NCBI GenBank assembly: GCA_011109175.1
Contig: RDEW01000016.1
Span: 1,165,294 to 1,229,293, forward strand
Reading direction: 5' to 3'
Length of the DNA stretch: 64,000 nt
Source: Dicyema japonicum
Taxonomy: Eukaryota; Dicyemida; Rhombozoa; Dicyemidae
Position 1 is the first letter of the stretch; the number at the start of each line of letters is the position of its first letter. Under the pieces are notes generated by a model. That model was not told where the DNA came from. It did not search any database and saw only the letters and a list, made by a program, of their open reading frames with translations. A program made the translations under genes and the position numbers. This document shows positions 44,150 to 58,495 of the stretch, one piece after another.

Positions 44150-45060
44150 CCCCGAATGAGCGGTGCCTAGGAAATACGATTCCATGATGTCATTTGCTGT
44201 AGCAGCAGGATCCATCCTCATGATATGTCCAATAGTCATCATCGAGTGTTCCTTATAGTGGTCCTCAAGCTTTCAGGTTTACAGATAGTGTATAGATTCT
44301 GGTTGCTGATCACCTCGGATAGCGTATGTCCAATATGGATTTCAGTTGTTTTCTGTGAAAAGCATTCAGACTTTCAGTAAAAGTTTGATTCAAACCCCAT
44401 GTTCCTAAGTTGTACAGCAAAATAGGAAAAATAAATGCATTGTATAAACGCATGGATAGACGTGTGAATATTTTAGTCATTTGGAATAAGTGAAAGAATC
44501 GATAACATTTTCCTTCACTGAACATCTTCCCAATCACCGAGTAGTAAACCAACTTTCTTTGTTCTCCATTTTTCATCTATCAATTGAGTTGTGACCTCCG
44601 TCTTTTGGTCGTTCATTTTCAGAAACCATCCCGCGAATGCTCCGGGAGATGGTTTATAACAGTCCTGATCTCTTTTATGTCCTCCGAGACAAAGTCTACG
44701 TCATCCGCGTAAATCAATTCTGTGATCAAAATCGGCCCAGTTTTGGCTCGTAGGTCCCGAGCTTCCAGATAGATAACAAATAGTATAAAAATCTCCTTGA
44801 GGAGTGCCTATATGTGTCTCAAATTTACAGGATCGCTCTGAACCTACTCAACTTGTATTTCAGTGTTCGCAAGTAGGACCCAGATCATCCTGTCCTCGTC
44901 CAGCAACGTACCAAGTAACAACATTAGTTTCCTTCTGCGTTCAGCATCGAAAGCTCTGAAAAAATCAATCCCCAGTATTCGATACTATCTATTCCCTCTT
45001 TCAGATCACTATTAAACGTATCACCAATGTTAAATTTTACGACCGAGGGTGGGGCCAAGT
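44150..45060 (-). mobile_element. LINE family C (RTE-like) RT palm and thumb remnant
   Basis: From 45.0 kb: LGIDFFRAFDAERRRKLMLL, DEDRMIWVLLANTEIQV, PQGDFYTICYL, later a degraded palm. At 44310-44576 comes RLSMRLYNAFIFPILLYNLG followed by TWGLN and FHRKQLKSILDIRYP, the thumb of RTE-like RTs. The arrangement parallels 59.0-60.6 kb. Several stops; not functional. Confidence 0.8.
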
Positions 45061-45330
45061 GATCTTGCCCATTAGCTTGGGTGTACTGGAAATCCTTTCA
45101 CCTAAGGATTTGGCTTGCCCCGCGTATCTGTCCTCCTGTGCTCCAGTCGACTGCTGTTCAGGATGATTCTCCAACTCCAAACAGAATCGTCTGAAATCAC
45201 ATACATGGAGCATTTGAAAGTGACGATGCCTGAACCGAAAGACAAGACCATCTGCGAAGATAAATATGCAGAACGATTCCCAAAACATAAGGCGATCAAC
45301 GTAATTGTTAAAAGAGTCTTATAGTCTGCT
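45060..45330 (-). mobile_element. LINE family C fragment (RT palm piece)
   Basis: The minus strand at 45.14-45.23 kb (CACTTTCAAATGCTCCATGT, then GTGATTTCAGACGATTCTG and GGAGAATCATCCTGAACAGC) is homologous to the plus strand at 24.00-24.10 kb, which directly follows the family C palm. Translation gives HFQMLHVCDFRRFCLELENH. Rearranged relative to the 44.2-45.06 kb copy. Confidence 0.7.
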
Positions 45331-45384
45331 GGATACCCATCAATACTTAAACCTGTTGGCTTGGACAGAGGAGACGGAAAACGG

Positions 45385-45742
45385 CCCGATGTAATCACAA
45401 TTTTTCCATTCGAGGAGGGGAGACCTTTGGTATGAGATGTTACGTGTGTCGACCCCCTTTGCCCATCCAACATTGTCGGGAGCGCGGTAGACACTCTATG
45501 TCGCGTAAAAAACAATGAGGGAAAAGGAAAAAAAATACGAAGCGCTACGTGATCGATTCACGTTCTACCCCATTGTTGGTGAGACAACTGGAGGAATAAG
45601 TGGGAGATCGCTTCGTTTTCTAAAGAAACATGGACGCCTAACTACAATAAAAAGCCACGACGCCTGTGAGAGTCGGTGGCTTCTCGGAAAAGAAACAGCT
45701 GAATTGTCAAATAAAAGCAATGAATTAAATATGTGCCCTTAA
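45385..45742 (+). mobile_element. LINE family D C-terminal fragment
   Basis: Reads DVITIFPFEEGRPLV, then DVTCVDPLCPSNIVGSAVDT, and at 45515-45742 FTFYPIVGETTGGISGRSLR followed by FLKKHG. This matches the family pattern (RPDG)..T..PW..GR...WD.T..DT.APS....T, then Y.F.P...ET.G..G.....FL...G. It is the C-terminal, nuclease-like end of the retroelement type also seen at 15.5-16.1 kb. The RPDG part shows only DV here. Confidence 0.72.
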
Positions 45743-45829
45743 ATATTTGATAATTCTTTAAATATTGTAGGGAGTTTATTATTATTATTATTATTAAAAG
45801 GCACTCCCGAGAAAACATAAAGTTAATTA

Positions 45830-46130
45830 AGCCTTCCTTGTGCCGTATTCCGAATCATCCTCTCCGTCAGCCTGTGCTGAGGTAAACGTCATTATATGTG
45901 ACTTTCCTGGTGATATATTCAGACGGTTCTTCAGGAACCAAAGACCCATCTAGTTTAGTAGGTGTTGCACGGATCGTGTCGCCTCCTCGATTCTTCGATG
46001 TTTCACTTCGACCACGATATTATCCGCATACGATAGAAGAATTGTGTTTTTGGTGGTTGGGGATAATAGGTCAGTGATTAACATGTTGAAGAGCATTGAG
46101 ACGTCGAAGAAAGGGTAATGGGGTTAACAA
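45830..46130 (-). mobile_element. LINE RT fragment with YADN in place of YADD
   Basis: On the minus strand: MLFNMLITDLLSPTTKNTIL, LSYADNIVVEVKHRRIEEAT, LNISPGKSHIMTF. This is the palm metal-binding motif region of a Jockey/I-type RT with the second catalytic Asp changed to Asn. Confidence 0.75.
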
Positions 46131-46139
46131 CATACTTGA

Positions 46140-47040
46140 TAATTGGTTTATCAAAAAATTAATTTTCCTTTATTATCCTTCTAACCGCCCCTAACCACCG
46201 TTTTTTCGAATTCCTAAAATTGGGGGTTAGGAGTCTTACTGTAGTAATATTTTAATATATCTGGGATACAGAAACGAGAGACACAATTATGTTAATAATA
46301 CTAAAAACCAATACTCTAGTTTGAAGTGTATTATACTTGATTGATCAAAATGGTTTATTTACCATTAAGTCCATGATTAGTTATTTCATTGACAACAATC
46401 ATGTGGCTTAAGATTTTCAATGACTGCACATAACTAGTTTAGGGCATGGCGAGAGGTACGATCAAAGTGTTTGAAAAAGTTGATTAGAATAATGCTTCAT
46501 ATCATTTGAATAACAGCAGTGTTAATGGATTCATTGAGAATACTTGTAGGGGCTATTATACTGGTACAAGATTTTATAAATGTAAAAAGCAGAGCCTTTC
46601 CGGATAAGCCGAATATTCTGGTTCTATCAGGACGGGTGATTCAGTTCTCTACACGACAGACTAAGTCTATTTTGAATGGATTATCTATTTTCGCATGTTA
46701 TAACCACAGACACGAGGAAAAACAGTTAGTTTGGGAAGAGGCGATTCCTTTGAATGCTTTTTGTTGTGGTTTGGTCTGGAGATGAATTCCCTCCAATTGA
46801 CTTGCTTTTATTAGCAATGAAAGTGGAGATTTCTTCATTGAGTGAACAAAATTTTATAAGTGAAGGACCAAGGTCTTTTCCTCAATTATTGGAATGATTC
46901 AAATAAAGAGAAGGGTTTAACTCTGTGAATGTGTCCCCTTGGTAAATAAAGATAAAAGATAGTCAAACAGTTAGGTGGTCCCAGTTCCCACAGTTAGCCA
47001 TCGTACGTATGTGGTCCTTCATAAGAAATCCTGGACTCAC
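46140..47040 (+). other. Region upstream of SMC3 with unassigned open frames
   Basis: An 88-codon frame (46519-46785) and a following frame (ending near 46898, containing DEFPPIDLLLLAMKVEISSL) look more protein-like than random AT-rich DNA. An alternative frame at 46.53 kb reads FIENTCRGYYTGTRFYKCKK. I could not join them with short introns into one convincing protein and recognise no family. They may be exons of a small gene or a decayed transposon. Confidence 0.3.
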
Positions 47041-47105
47041 TAACATGTACGAGACCAGAGAAGATTAAGGATGACGTGGCAATGTTGTCCTTGATCGTTC
47101 CCAAC
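47041..47105 (+). ncRNA. U6 snRNA-like sequence, probably a degraded pseudogene
   Basis: Contains CAGAGAAGATTA (the U6 ACAGAGA box region) followed directly by AGGATGAC and, after a gap, CGTTCC, the same order as in U6. The segment between the box and AGGATGAC that forms part of the U2/U6 core is missing, and no T-run follows. So it would be a non-functional relic if it is U6-derived at all; a chance match is possible. Confidence 0.25.
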
Positions 47106-47325
47106 TGGAAAACAAATCTATCACACAGAAGATTAACTACAGTCTGTACAATGCAGTCCTTTAACAAATGATGAAAATTTCTGAATATTTATTAAAAAAA
47201 TAAATTTAACAGAAAAACAGACAATGACGTAAATTATCATATTATTGATTTTACTTTGATCGGCAGTCAAGAGAAGCTTAAAGGCTATTAAAACTTATGT
47301 CGGCGCTATAGACACATTGTCAATC

Positions 47326-51403
<4,078 letters not shown>

Positions 51404-52171
51404 ACTGATTTTGTTTTTTGTTGAATTCTGTTTTTGCTTTTTAATATTATTTTTTATTAATGGATTTTAAGCCCTAATTCTAAGTTATTGATTACAAAGA
51501 TTGTATATCCACACTCAGGGTCCCCAGTCGATCTCATGGTGGGATGCAAGTTGATTTAGTCGGCGGGTTAACATTTATAATTTAATACAGTTTTAGGATT
51601 TAAAGTTTTTGTGATTCAGATGATTATATGGCAACCGAAAAGTTGTCCTCAAAATCAAAAAATTGACCTTAAAAGTCAATTAAATTGCCCTAAAAATTAA
51701 ATTGATGACCTAAAGATATAAATAGTTTACCTAAAAATTAAATTTTAATTTAATTGTTTTATTTATTTTTTAACTATTAAACAAATGTTAGTTGAAGAAG
51801 TCTGCTGCGTGGATTGCGAACGAGTTCCCTCGGAGTATGGCCAATCCAATCTTTTGTCTAAGCCATAACCCTTCTCGTTGATCTCTTTTGTTTTTTGGCA
51901 AGCATTCCTCTTTATTTGTCAAAACACAAAATTAGAAAATTTCTACCTTTAGTTAAAATTTTGTGAAGAATCGAAAATGACCATTTCACATGATATAATT
52001 CCTGAAATGTCCTTTGTTTTTATTCTTTTGCCTATGTATTCCCCAATATTACAGAAATCTTCCAAAAATATTCTTTATCAAATAATATGCCTTAGACATT
52101 TTATTATAAATTTATTACGATAAAAAGTGAGCAAATGATCATATACGGTTTTTCTGACTGCGTAAGGAATG
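51404..52171. other. AT-rich stretch after SMC3 with a SINE-like patch
   Basis: At 51.51-51.57 kb lie CCAGTCGATCTC and GTCGGCGGG blocks shared with the poly(A) insertion at 39.58-39.75 kb. At 51.65-51.75 kb short CCTAAA/TTAAA words repeat. No gene is supported. Confidence 0.4.
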
Positions 52172-52216
52172 CGACGAGATTGACCAGACTCTCAACACAG
52201 GCACCTGTGACTTGAT
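52172..52216 (+). pseudogene. Short partial duplicate of SMC3 (Walker B region)
   Basis: CGACGAGATTGACCAGACTC, a 9 nt gap, then CAACACAGGCACCTGTGACT closely matches SMC3 at 51.14-51.19 kb, the DNA encoding [16 protein letters not shown]. The gap removes the GGATCCT part. Its flanks show no further SMC3 similarity by eye. It is a small duplicated relic about 1 kb downstream of its source. Confidence 0.7.
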
Positions 52217-52317
52217 ATTGTAAAATAAAATTTCATTTAACATATTTGTTAATAAATTATATTCCCGGCTTATATCTGTTAAATTATTGTTTCCTCTTCA
52301 ATAATATCATATTAAAA

Positions 52318-52358
52318 AATTGGGTGAAAGTTTCTTCTACGTAAACTTTCACCCAATT
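52318..52358. repeat. Perfect 16 bp inverted repeat with 9 nt loop
   Basis: Arm AATTGGGTGAAAGTTT (52318-52333) and its exact inverse (52343-52358) enclose CTTCTACGT. It lies in transposon-rich intergenic DNA and might be a palindromic transposon end, or form a transcript hairpin. Confidence 0.85.
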
Positions 52359-52559
52359 CACTGGTTCTTTCGGGCTTCCCGTTCGATAAAACTGACCGAT
52401 GGCTCTGTGGCTAATAATGACAAACACTTTTTAGATGTCGAGACATGACATTAAAGAAAACCTTGGATTCTCTTGCTTTGCATAACTTGGAATGAAACAG
52501 GAAATAACCGAACGATTGTCCCGGACGAAACCCAAATTTATCATTTATGAAATTAATAT

Positions 52560-52770
52560 TAAATAATTTAAATATCAAAGTGTGCAACTTTTTGATGGGA
52601 TCTTTAAAAAAATAAGAGAATATAAAGAGAACTATTTATCTTTAAACCCTTGTTTTTGGAATGTGGTGTGGATTTTTTTGTATTCATATAAAGTTGCAGA
52701 AATTATCTCCAATACTGATTTTTTCTTTATTTATAGAGGTAATCCTCATTGCTGAGAGAGTTGTCTTCAA
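52560..52770 (+). mobile_element. hAT transposase fragment
   Basis: Reads FKKIREYKENYLSLNPC and FLYSYKVAEIISNTDFFF, the SY..AEIIA block after the BED finger of ZBED5/ZMYM-like hAT transposases; compare 19.3 kb (LFYSYTVAEIIAKT). Downstream coding is decayed. Confidence 0.65.
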
Positions 52771-52964
52771 TGCTAAGTCATTAATGGACCAATTTGACGT
52801 CTAAATAATGATATACCGTCGGAAAATATCGTGGATTTATTGCATTGCATTTACACTATTTGGTCAAAGAATTTATTGATTGAACTGAATCTATGAGTAT
52901 TGTGAATAATTAAATGTAAACGCATATTTGTGGCCCATCTACACAAAATTACGATTTAATTGGA

Positions 52965-53074
52965 ATATTGCAGATTGAATAATAAATCCATGGTTATCAT
53001 CTGGGCTTGATTTGGAGGAGGAAATTCAGGAATTATATTGCAGATTGAATAATAAATCCATGGTTATCATCTGG
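52965..53074 (+). repeat. Exact 40 bp direct repeat, 70 bp period
   Basis: The same 40 bases, beginning ATATTGCAGATTGAATAATA, occur at 52965-53004 and 53035-53074. No mismatch is visible, so the duplication is recent compared with the decayed hAT around it. Confidence 0.9.
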
Positions 53075-53115
53075 AAGAAATAAGAATTAGAATCCAAGTC
53101 TAATTCTTATTTCTT
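53075..53115. repeat. Perfect 17 bp inverted repeat with 7 nt loop
   Basis: Arm AAGAAATAAGAATTAGA (53075-53091) and its exact inverse (53099-53115) enclose ATCCAAG. It starts directly at the end of the second copy of the 40 bp direct repeat. Confidence 0.9.
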
Positions 53116-53139
53116 TTAAATTTTCATATGAAAACGGTT

Positions 53140-53590
53140 CATCATTTTGGTCAATTCTTCAAAGGTTATTTCGGGATTAAAATTATTGATTCATTCACAT
53201 TTTCAGATTCATTTTCCAAAGGTTCATTGAATTCAATATCTTCTAACACCATATTGTCAGGATTTACTTCTTCATAGTACAAACCAGTTTTTTTTCCAAC
53301 AATTAATAGCAGTGTCTTTAGAAATTAACTTTACGGCTTCTTTAATCCAAATATACTATCAATTTTATAGATTTAAATTTAACTTCTTCACATTACCAAA
53401 GATTAATTAAATTCTGTTGAAGTTGAGCTTTGTAGTTACTTTTTTACTTTTAATTACTTTAATAATTCTAAAGGTTGAATTACTGAACTAGTATTTGGAG
53501 GAATGAATTAAATTTGATATTACTTGACTCTTCTTCAATATTATGATTGTTAAAATTGTCCATTAACAAAAGAATGTATTGATTGTCGAG
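53140..53590 (-). mobile_element. pogo/Tigger-type transposase C-terminal half
   Basis: From 53.59 kb on the minus strand: YILLLMDNFNNHNIEEESSN, IKF, then PPNTSSVIQPLE, which is the L.MDN...H....SNIK...LPPNTTS..QPLD core of DDE_1 (pogo/Tigger) transposases with the second catalytic Asp. Further on: WIKEAVKLISKDTAINCWKK followed by TGLYYEEV, the C-terminal W...A......I..C..K.G block. It is frameshifted. The N-terminal DNA-binding part is missing, apparently cut by the LINE at 53.6 kb. Confidence 0.82.
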
Positions 53591-53599
53591 TGCCTACAC

Positions 53600-55470
53600 A
53601 GTCTGTGTATGCCTGTGTGGTTCATCAGCTTTGTAGTGGCTGTGATGAATAGGTGGAGTATTCATCTGAACTATAATAGGCACCGGATAGGCAGGTAAAA
53701 CTCAAGAGGGGAATCCTTCAGGGAGATAGCATGTCTCCACTACTCTTTGTTTCCTGTTTGGAGCCATTGAGTCGCCGCCTTAATGACCGGTTTGAGCAAA
53801 TACCAGTTCATTTTGAGAGGGTTTGGTCAGTACAAATCACCTTCTTTTTATCGATGACTGAAGATGTATGCTCGAACAGCCGAGGAGCTCTACTCCATGG
53901 GGGTCTGTGCCAGGGAATTCTTTGAGAGTATAAGACTAGATTTGAATTATTCAAAGTCTGCGACTAACACGCAAGTATGTAGCGAGTTAGTAAGAGTCCT
54001 AGAGGAACACGAAGGATATAAGTATCTGGGTGTTACCGAATCTCCAAAGTCCCTTATAATGCCTGAGACAAAGCGACAAATTACTGAAGGCATCCGTAAA
54101 AGAGCAGCGTTATTGTGTAAGACGTCTCTAAATGCAAGGAATTTGTTCCTAGCATTAAATGAGTATGCTGTCTCGCTGCTAAACTACTACATAGGTGTTG
54201 TGGAGTTTGAGCCCAAAGAGTATGATGAGATGGATGTTATGATCCGTGGAGTACTCAGAGAGAACCATGTCCATGTGCTGGCAGCCAATAAGGAGAGACT
54301 ATATTTACCCGTGATAAATTCGGCCGTGGATTGTGTGGAGTAGTCCAACTAAGTGAGCGTATCCTAATGCGAATGCACGACACCCTGATAGCTGGGTCAA
54401 GTGTGTCTGCTAGGAAGCACGCCATAATAACGACCGAGAAAACACGGGCAACCCACCTAGGCACTATCAGACCTTTTTTGTCTGCTAAGTATGGTGTTGA
54501 TGATGGTGGGCTAGTAAATGTGAAGGCGTTGATCGAATTACAATATAATAATTTGATGGAAAAGATCAACTTAAAAAGCCTTCATAAGGTCCTCTTCAGA
54601 GCATTGGACAACCCACATGTCGACCTTAAGTCGTCGACAATATGGCTAAAATACGGTGACAACTCACCTCGATCGGAGGCGTGTACACGTATATGCAAGA
54701 CCGCAATATTTTTTGGGGTCGATCAACAAATACATGTCCCCACTGTAAGTCAAGGAGCATGTCGGTTGATCATTTAGCCACTCGATGTGGATCCATGCTC
54801 TGCCACGACTATGTGTGGAGGCACAACGAGGTAGTAAGGAGTCTTCATCTTCTACTATGCAATAAGTATGGTATTCGCCACACCAGAAAGTTGCGGACTC
54901 ATAAGGTGCAATCTGTAGTAGAGAACACCAGGGTCCAAATTAAGGTAGACAGTGTTATCCGTACCTCGGTGCTAGTCAAGCACACTAAACCGGACATTGT
55001 GGTACACGATAAGGAGTCTGGCCAAGTCCTTATCATAGAGGTTGGCATCACGTCTCAAGACCATTTGCAGACTGTGGAGGTGGAGAAAAAAAGGAAGTAT
55101 GACTTTCTTGCAAACGAGATGGGGCAGATGCTTGGTTGCAAGGTCCTCGTTATTCCTATAGTAATGACGTGGGAAGGAATTGCAACAAAGTACCATAAGG
55201 GTTATATGAAGCAGTTGGGGGTAGATAGGAAGCTCCAGGCCTATCTACAGTCCACTGTGTTAAAGCGGACCCTAGAGAGCCTGACACTGGAGTATAGGAG
55301 GCAGAGCCCTGAGATGCCATATGGGCAGAGGGTTCAATTTGACAAGGCGCTCTCTGAGTTGTTTCAGCAACCAGAATCGAACCTGCCTGAGAAGGCTGGC
55401 GAACAGGCAGGCGAAGAAGGTTGTTGATTAATAAATATATTAACTTTTTTATTGTTTGTTAAATAAATTA
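53600..55470 (+). mobile_element. LINE family B with CCHC knuckle and restriction-like endonuclease (best copy)
   Basis: The RT palm begins near 53.70 kb (KRGILQGDSMSPLLF, LEPLSRRLNDRF), with a frameshift before DD.KMYARTAEEL, then LDLNYSKSATNT, YKYLGVTE, and the thumb SLLNYYIGVVEF. At 54.33-55.43 kb two overlapping frames give GVVQLSERILMRMHDTLIAG, KVLFRALDNPHVDLK, then the knuckle CPHCKSRSMSVDHLATRC (CX2CX7HX4C). The nuclease core is KPDIVVHDKESGQVLIIEVG, and the C-terminus has QRVQFDKALSELFQQP. The 248-codon terminal frame (54681-55427) is intact. Architecture is that of R2/R4-type LINEs. The 3' UTR ends near 55470. Confidence 0.9.
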
Positions 55471-55487
55471 TTGTATATCAAATTCGT

Positions 55488-56785
55488 TAATAAATGATAG
55501 AGAATACGAAATGTCTTGGAGTCCTATATGAAATGATAGAGAATACGAAATGCCTAAGACAGTCTTCCATTAAACGTTAGAGAATACGAAGTGCCTAAGA
55601 GAGTCCACCATTAAATTATAGAGAATACGAAATGGCAATGAGAGTCCTTTATTAATTGATAGATAATACGAAATGCCTAAGAGAGTCCTTCATTAGATGA
55701 TAAAGAATTCGACATGTGTAAGAGTCCTCTATTAAATGATGGAGAATACGAAGTGCCTAAAAGAGTCCACCATTAAATGAGAGAATCGAAATGCCTAAGA
55801 GTCCTCCATTAAATGATAGAGAATACCAAATGCCTAAGGGAGTCCTATATTAAATGATAGTGAATACCAAATGCCTTATCCTCCATTAAATGATAGAAAA
55901 TACGAAATGTCTTAGAGTCCTATATGAAATGATAGAGAATACGAAGTGCCTAAGACAGTCTTCCATAAAACGTTAGAGAAATCGAAATGGCTAAGAGACT
56001 CTTCTATTAAATGATAAACAATACGAAATACCTAAGAGTATTCCTTTAAATGATAGAAACTACGAAATGTCTTAGACTCTTATATTAAATGTAAGAGAAT
56101 ACGAAATGTCTAAGAGTCCTCATTAAATGATAAGAATACGAATGCCTAAGAGTCCCATTAAAATGAGAAATCGACATGTATGAGTCCTCCATTAAATGAT
56201 AGAGAATACAAATGCCTAAGAGTCCACCATTAAATAATAGAGAAATCGACATGTTTATGAGTCCTATATAAATGATAGAATACAAAGTGCCTTAGAGTCC
56301 ACCATTAAATAATAGAGAAATCGAATGTTTAGAGTCCTATATAAATGATACAGAATACAAAGTGCCTAAGAGATCATCCATTAAATGATAGAGAATACGA
56401 AATAGCTAAGAGACTCTCTATTAAATGATAAACAATACGAAATGCCAATAAGAGTGCTCCATTAAATGAGAGAATACGAAATGTCTAAGACAGTCTTCCA
56501 TTAAACGTTTGAGAATACGAAATGCCTAAGAGAGTCCACCATTAAATAATAGAGAAATCGACATGTTTATGAGTCCTATATAAATGATACAGAATACAAA
56601 GTGCCTAAGAGATCCTCCATTAAATGATAGAGAATTCGAAATGGCTAAGAGACTCCTCTATTAAATGATAAACAATACGAAATGCCAATAAGAGTGCTCC
56701 ATTAAATGAGAGAATCGAAATGCCTAAGAGTCCTCCATTAAATGTTAGAGAATACGAAATGTCTAAGACTCTTCAGTTAATGTTC
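55488..56785. repeat. Tandem array of about 41 bp units
   Basis: About 30 degenerate units with consensus core TAGAGAATACGAAATGCCTA followed by AGAGAGTCCTCCATTAAATGA. Units range from about 37 to 45 bp through small deletions. Several multi-unit blocks recur (for example the CCACCATTAAATAATAGAG variant at 56.22, 56.30 and 56.55 kb), showing higher-order duplication. It starts right after the family B LINE 3' end and stops about 45 nt before the zinc-finger gene's stop codon. Confidence 0.95.
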
Positions 56786-56829
56786 GAATCATAATATAAA
56801 GGAAATTTTATAGGAATAAAGTATTTTAG

Positions 56830-57950
56830 TTATAAACCATTCATAAAGTTTGTCTCAACTCTAACGATAATGTCTGATAGAGAAGAGATTTCACTGGAGA
56901 ATGTGGAATCTTTGCAGTGTTCTGTCAGATGGAGAGTGCACATGGCAAATGAACTGAACAGAGTTTGACAAAGTTCACACGAAAATACAATTCTTGGTCC
57001 CACTGATCCTTCCAGCAAATATTCAGTAATCAGATTTCTGTTTCGTTTAATGGACACAGCATTAGATTCTTGGAAATGTTTCTGTAATGAAAACCAAATT
57101 GTATACCAATGAATTTATTTTTCCGACAAAACTTATATTCATATTTGGGTTAGCCGACATGTTTTCGTTGTAAAACTGAGAATATTTTCCCAGTGATGGG
57201 TATTTTACCACAATCGGAGTGTACCTTCCTCCCTTGTTCTCAATATCTAAACAATCTGATATATTTTTTGGGGGAGGTCCTCTCTGGTTAACTTGCAATT
57301 TCTTGAATCTATCTTCCCATGATTTGCTCAAATGAATAGGTCTTCCGTGATCTCTCCTCAAATGATATTTCAGAGTGGAATAAGCCTTGAACTGACAGGT
57401 ACAAAACTGTAATTGATAATATTATTTACTGAACATTGGTAGTCTTTCTGAGTTTCCTCAAATTTTACTTCTGACTCGATGTTGTCCTTCATGGTACTGT
57501 CAGATTCACTATTGGGGTACATCTCTTCCTACATTATAATTACAATGTTGACAATTTCAAATTGGGTGTTTCTTATACACGTTTCAGTCACAAATTCATT
57601 AGTGGACACTGTTGGGGATTCTACAAAATTGTTTTTTGTAGAAAAATTTCTTATTATACTTCGTTCTTTCCCCTTCTTCAAGAACTGAAGTCGTTCGGCC
57701 TTATACTTTGTCGCAATGTTAGTGTCATTAAAAATGAGTCCATGGTGGATGTATTTGTGGATTTGAGAAGTTCTCTTTGCCTTGAATGCTTTCCCACATT
57801 GCTTTGACATAACGGACAAACTAAACCGAACAACTGAACGGTCTCTCCCCCGTGTGCATTCGTATGTGACGTTTCAAATCGGCCGGAGTTCTCTTGACGA
57901 CCCCACAATATTTGCAGGTTTTTTTATCGAAGGTACTAAAATTGGGTTAT
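56830..57950 (-). CDS. C2H2 zinc-finger protein
   Basis: A likely nuclear DNA-binding protein with at least four C2H2 fingers. Finger 1 (57.92-57.85 kb) is [20 protein letters not shown] followed by H and the linker TGERPF. A 25 nt intron (GTTTAGTTTG...CAAAG) then interrupts finger 2, [20 protein letters not shown] followed by HH. Finger 3 is near 57.38 kb ([19 protein letters not shown]). Between fingers 3 and 4 is a spacer with [18 protein letters not shown]. Finger 4 near 56.96 kb is [20 protein letters not shown] followed by H, before the stop at 56830. The 5' end is not resolved; a possible CKEC upstream near 58.07 kb could be an earlier exon. Confidence 0.82.
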
Positions 57951-57959
57951 TTTGTTACC

Positions 57960-58495
57960 TCCTTGGGATATCACAATTTTCTGTCATTCAACAGTGGACA
58001 GATGAAGTGAATGAAAATATAAATAAAACAAACGAATACGCAAATATATATTCGATTAACCGCATTCTTTGCATGCATTAAGCTCTGGTTGGAAAAGATG
58101 TTGTCTAATAACCCATCAAACTCTAAAATCAAAATAATAATTCTGATTAAATTATTTTTGCTTCATTTATTTGCCCAAAAACCTAATTTAGAAATATTTA
58201 AGGATGGGCGACAATCTCAAATTCGAACACAAATCAAAAAATAACCAAAATGCGAAATTATTTAAACCTCAAAATGTGCAAAAACTTATCTGGCCTCCTT
58301 AACTCTGCTAAACCACTCCATTAAACCTTCAATCAGTCAAGTTTATTAAAATATTACATTTTATAGACAAAGATCTAAAATATTAATTTTCAATAAAAAA
58401 TATTTTATTTTCTTGTATATAACAGGATCTCGGGAGGAATATAGGGCAAACATGAGGAGGCTATTAAGAGAGGAGCTTGGATGCCTCTAATATAA
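57960..58495. other. AT-rich flank upstream of the zinc-finger gene
   Basis: May contain the first exon and promoter of the zinc-finger gene (ELNACKECG near 58.07 kb on the minus strand). Otherwise no supported feature. Confidence 0.35.

Noticed and set aside
46190-46240. Telomere-like GGGGGTTAGGAG / CTAACC words
   Set aside because: Only one or two copies, not a tandem array of a telomere unit.
55488-56785. CRISPR array
   Set aside because: The units are directly adjacent with no unique spacers, vary in length, and lie in a eukaryotic genome; it is a minisatellite.
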